Assembly: GCA_014860845.1 (NCBI GenBank)
Contig: JACZIY010000024.1
Location: 1-18,026 of the forward strand
Direction: 5' to 3'
DNA: 18,026 nucleotides
Source of the DNA: Anaerolineaceae bacterium
GTDB lineage: Bacteria; Chloroflexota; Anaerolineae; Anaerolineales; Anaerolineaceae
Under the pieces are notes generated by a model. The model was not told where the DNA came from and did not search any database. It saw nothing but the letters and a program-made list of their open reading frames with translations. The position numbers were made by a program, and so were the translations under genes. Of this stretch, positions 15,216 through 18,026 are shown piece by piece. Numbering within the stretch: position 1 is the stretch's first letter; every line of letters starts with the position of its first letter.

Positions 15216-16837
15216 GTTGATATAAAAGTCATTGCACATCCATCTGCGCGGGGATCACTACCTGCAGCCAGAATGCCATCCTTATCTCTTAATATTACCT
15301 GACCTCTCCCAAATAATGCCCGGTTCATCCCACTTACCGGATTAATCGCATGCCCCATTTCAGACAAAGTAGACATGGTTTTAAAAGGGATACCTTTTTC
15401 AAGGGCAATTTCCTGGGTAGAACTTTCAGGTAAAATGCAAAATCGGGGGAGATCCAGAGCAGCCTGAGGATCCATCTGATCCAAAAACAAATTGCAGGCA
15501 ACCTGAAGATGTCCTTGAGGTTGCATGAAGCCACCCATAACACCGAATGGACCGATTAATTGATTATCAATCGGATCAGTAGTCATCGCAGGAATTATCG
15601 TGTGATATGGGCGTTTATGCGGTTCCAATTGATTTGGATGACCTCTCACTAAAGAGAAATTGTGCCCGCGATTCTGCAGGGAGAATCCGAATCCTGAAGG
15701 AACAATCCCAGTGCCAAAACCCATGTAATTGCTATTAATAAAGGAACACGCATTGCCCATTTGATCCACCACACAAAAATAAACAGTATCTGAGGTTGAA
15801 GGTGGTGTGCCGTGCTGTATTTCTTTATTGGATAGGGTAGGATTAATAAGTTTAGATCTTTGAATGGCATAATCTTCAGATAATAGCCATTCCAATGGAA
15901 TTGAAAAAAATTCCGGATCGCTAATAAATGCCCAGGCATCTGAAAATGCCATTCGCATTGCTTCGATCTGGAAATGGTATCGAAGGGGAGACGATTTAGA
16001 GGCTGATTCAAGATCTAATTGTTTTAAAATGTTTAGTCCAATTAACGCAGCCAGCCCTTGACCATTCGGGGGGCATTCCCATATCCTGGTATTTTGAAAA
16101 TCAACGGAAATTGGATCGACCCAATCGCTGTGGTGGCTTTCCAGATCCTTTATTGACAGACATCCTCCAGCTTTAGAAATCACATCAACAATCGCAGATG
16201 CTATTTCCCCTTTATAAAATTCATTTTTTCCATTTTCTGCCAACTGTTTAAAAGTCCTGGCGATACCTATATTTCTGAAAATTTGACCTGGTTTTGGACC
16301 ATTTCCATCAATGAGCAACTGATCTCCATTTAATCCGGTTTTTAATTGCCTTCTAGCCGCAGATTGCCAGAAATAGGATGTAATGGGTGCCACCGGAAAA
16401 CCATTTTCAGCTAATTGGATGGCTGGAGATAATATTTGATCCATTTGAATGTTGCCAAACCGTTCGTTTAAAGTGAACCATGCATCACAGGCACCTGGTA
16501 CCGTGATCGTGTATGGATGGTAGGGCGGAAGTTCCTTGAATCCTTCTTTTTCCAATTTTTCCAGGGATAGATCAAACGGTGCTCTTCCTGATCCATTTAA
16601 AGCGTACACCTGATTGGTTTCTTGCGAATAATAAAGCACAAAAACATCACCACCAATGCCGGTTGATGTGGGTTCTGTTACATTCAAAGCAGCTGCAACG
16701 GCAATGGCAGCTGAAGCGGCATTTCCACCTTTTCTCAGAATTTCAACACCTGCAGCTGTAGCCAGAGGTTGTGAACTGGCAATCATTCCATTTGTTCCAT
16801 AAACTGGTGAACGCTTTGATTTAAATTCGAAATCCAT
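15212..16837 (-). CDS. ggt: Gamma-glutamyltransferase family protein, without signal peptide
   Basis: Ntn-hydrolase of the gamma-glutamyltranspeptidase family, which cleaves gamma-glutamyl bonds such as those in glutathione. It has 541 residues. The nucleophile of the small subunit is T351 in STSDTVYFCVVD, where the precursor would self-cleave. The conserved Arg is R85 in GSGRAPFD; TSTGIGGDVFVLYY at 57-70 and GGFMQPQGH at 435-443 are family blocks. The N-terminus (KRSPVYGTNGMIASSQPLAT) goes straight into the enzyme fold with no signal peptide, so it is probably cytoplasmic, as in the YwrD-like branch. AAGG lies 8-9 bases upstream of ATG 16837. It follows selD after 51 bases and overlaps uvrC by four. 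The substrate is uncertain. Confidence 0.92.
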   Translation of the reverse strand: MDFEFKSKRSPVYGTNGMIASSQPLATAAGVEILRKGGNAASAAIAVAAALNVTEPTSTGIGGDVFVLYYSQETNQVYALNGSGRAPFDLSLEKLEKEGFKELPPYHPYTITVPGACDAWFTLNERFGNIQMDQILSPAIQLAENGFPVAPITSYFWQSAARRQLKTGLNGDQLLIDGNGPKPGQIFRNIGIARTFKQLAENGKNEFYKGEIASAIVDVISKAGGCLSIKDLESHHSDWVDPISVDFQNTRIWECPPNGQGLAALIGLNILKQLDLESASKSSPLRYHFQIEAMRMAFSDAWAFISDPEFFSIPLEWLLSEDYAIQRSKLINPTLSNKEIQHGTPPSTSDTVYFCVVDQMGNACSFINSNYMGFGTGIVPSGFGFSLQNRGHNFSLVRGHPNQLEPHKRPYHTIIPAMTTDPIDNQLIGPFGVMGGFMQPQGHLQVACNLFLDQMDPQAALDLPRFCILPESSTQEIALEKGIPFKTMSTLSEMGHAINPVSGMNRALFGRGQVILRDKDGILAAGSDPRADGCAMTFIST

Positions 16838-16888
16838 TGTGAATACCTTTTTCTTTTTAATCCCAAGAAGGAGAATTTTTCCTAAAAA

Positions 16889-17950
16889 TTATTTAACAAT
16901 TATCCCGGTCCCTTGAATTGCATGACCAATTTTCCAATAGGGTATTTTTTGATTTTTGGCTGCAACTTCAAATTCCGAAAATTTTTCCGGTGGGCATGCC
17001 AACAAAAGACCTCCAGAAGTTTGTGGATCGAAAAGTAACATTTTGGTCACTTCATCGATATCTTCGGAAAACTCAACAAATTTTTCGTAATATAAACGAT
17101 TATCAGCAGCACCACCGGCAAAAAACCATTTTTCGCCATAGTATCGAGCACCTTTAATGAATGGAATATCCTGAGCGTTGAAGATTATCTTTACTTGTGA
17201 GGAATTTGCCATTTCGCGAGCATGTCCTAATAAGGAGAAACCAGTAATATCTGTTGCTGCTTTCAGGTTTAAATGTGTAGCTATTTTGGAAGGTATTTTG
17301 TTCAATTTACTCATCCAAAATTTAGCTTCTTCAATATCTTCTTTCTTTGCTTTTTCTGCTTTATTGGCTGTTGTTGTAACACCCATTCCCAGAGGTTTGG
17401 TGAGAATTAGTATATCATCTGGCTGAACACCTGATTTTGTCAGAATTTTATGAGTTTCAACCATGCCAATCACGACCAGACCAAATTTGGGTTCTTTGTC
17501 CTGAATGGTATGACCACCTGCAATGACAACGCCTGCTTCTTTTGCTTTTTCCGCTGCACCTTGAATGATCTGGCTTAAAAAATCAGCTGGTAATTCAGGT
17601 GGGAAGGCAGCAATATTTAAAGCCAGAAACGGATCTGCACCCATTGCGTAAATATCAGACAGGCTATTGGCAGCTGAAATTGCTCCATAATCATACGGTT
17701 CGTCCACCACCGGTGTGAAAAAATCTGTGGTGACAACGATAGACCTGGTTTCGTCAATTCTCCATACGGCTGCATCATCTGGGGGATCAATTCCTACCAG
17801 AAGATCAGGATAATCTTGCGCTTTGAAAATACTTCCTAATGGTCGCAAAACTTGCGACAGCGTTTCCGCACTTAATTTAGAAGCTCAACCAGCGCAACTG
17901 GATAACGAAGATAATCTTATTTGTTTGCCAGAGGTACTTTTTTCATTCAT
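16889..17950 (-). CDS. selD: Selenide, water dikinase (SelD), itself a selenoprotein
   Basis: Makes selenophosphate from selenide and ATP, the selenium donor for selenocysteine and 2-selenouridine. Starting at ATG 17950 and reading the in-frame TGA at 17885-17887 as selenocysteine gives 353 residues, the family's normal size. The N-terminus then reads RLSSLSSCAGUASKLS at 12-27: U22 aligns with catalytic Cys17 of E. coli SelD (RLTQYSHGAGCGCKIS) and K25 with Lys20. Downstream motifs are intact: PPDDAAV at 56-62, NSLSDIYAMGADP at 95-107, GGHTI at 145-149, TGFSLLGHARE at 236-246 and DPQTSGG at 308-314. Treating TGA as a stop would leave 319 residues from a TTG at 17848 and lose the active site. 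There is no Shine-Dalgarno sequence before ATG 17950. An in-frame ATG at 17998 would add a hydrophobic stretch and is less likely. Confidence 0.93.
17842..17858 (-). promoter_or_regulatory. SECIS-like hairpin downstream of the selD UGA
   Basis: On the minus strand GTCGCAA GTT TTGCGAC folds into a perfect seven-base-pair stem with a three-base loop that starts with G. The loop begins 33 bases after the UGA codon. Bacterial SECIS elements, as generalised for SelB binding, have a short stem with a G in the first two loop positions at about 16-37 bases, so this fits. The element lies within coding sequence. Confidence 0.75.
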
Positions 17951-17957
17951 GAAAACA

Positions 17958-17986
17958 ATTATAAGGTTAATTCCGATATTTGATAA
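17958..17986 (-). promoter_or_regulatory. Candidate promoter placing selD on a leaderless mRNA
   Basis: On the minus strand, TTATCA (17986-17981; 4 of 6 matches), a 17-base spacer, and a perfect TATAAT (17963-17958), which ends seven bases before ATG 17950. Transcription would begin at or next to the A of the start codon. This agrees with the lack of a ribosome binding site there. Confidence 0.5.
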
Positions 17987-18026
17987 AAAAAGTATCATCT
18001 CAATAAATCGTGGTAAACGGGTGTTT

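Noticed and set aside
16861..16884. Possible terminator hairpin between selD and ggt (AGGA...TCCT).
   Set aside because: The stem is only four base pairs with an AT-rich loop and no proper T-tract after it. The gap is short and looks intra-operonic.
17846..17848. TTG as the start of selD, giving a 319-residue protein.
   Set aside because: It removes the whole catalytic N-terminal loop, and the frame upstream through TGA matches the SelD family residue for residue.
1..18026. A defence, phage or mobile-element system.
   Set aside because: No transposase, integrase, toxin-antitoxin, nuclease-helicase set, direct-repeat array or tRNA-flanked insertion is visible. The content is core metabolism, translation, repair and cytochrome assembly.

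Overview
The window is ordinary, densely packed bacterial chromosome, AT-rich by eye (about 40% G+C, not computed). It most resembles a low-GC member of the Chloroflexota, probably Anaerolineae-like. The reasons are the style of its cytochrome c maturation (ccm) operon, which has a Cys-type CcmE, a four-cysteine CcmH and an inserted zinc-ribbon protein plus cytochrome lipoprotein, and a SCO1664-family/DUF3090 pair otherwise best known from Actinobacteria. This assignment is inference from gene content; there is no rRNA to anchor it. I see no mobile elements, CRISPR arrays, tRNAs or rRNAs.

Left half, + strand. After the 3' end of a possible glycosyltransferase (2-205) and a short AT-rich gap with a candidate promoter, one compact operon runs from 372 to 8803: ccmE, ccmF, ccmH, ccmG/resA-like, a membrane zinc-ribbon protein with a CcmI-like segment, a di-haem cytochrome c lipoprotein, ccmA, ccmB, ccmC and a 52-residue CcmD-like protein. 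Together these form a System I machine: CcmABCD loads haem on CcmE, CcmF with CcmH ligates it to apocytochromes, and CcmG reduces the CXXCH thiols. The inserted cytochrome is a plausible client or cofactor of the same machine. Spacings are tiny throughout, so co-transcription is likely.

Right half, - strand. Reading in the direction of transcription (from 17950 leftward): selD, ggt (gamma-glutamyltransferase) and uvrC; then a good promoter and leader hairpin, rplS (ribosomal protein L19) and its terminator; then a gamma-glutamyl-GABA hydrolase-like amidotransferase, murI, a DUF3090 protein, a SCO1664-family kinase-like protein and a homoserine dehydrogenase. The two halves converge at 8794-8803, where both last genes stop inside a shared 10-bp palindrome.

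The most notable points are these. (1) selD is itself a selenoprotein gene: an in-frame TGA at 17885-17887 sits exactly where E. coli SelD has catalytic Cys17, and a 7-bp hairpin follows at a distance that fits a bacterial SECIS. Plain ORF calling therefore misses the first 34 codons. (2) CcmE carries CxxxY in place of the haem-binding HxxxY, yet CcmG and CcmH are both encoded. (3) A CcmI-like charged segment occurs in two consecutive operon proteins of otherwise different architecture. (4) selD may be transcribed leaderless.
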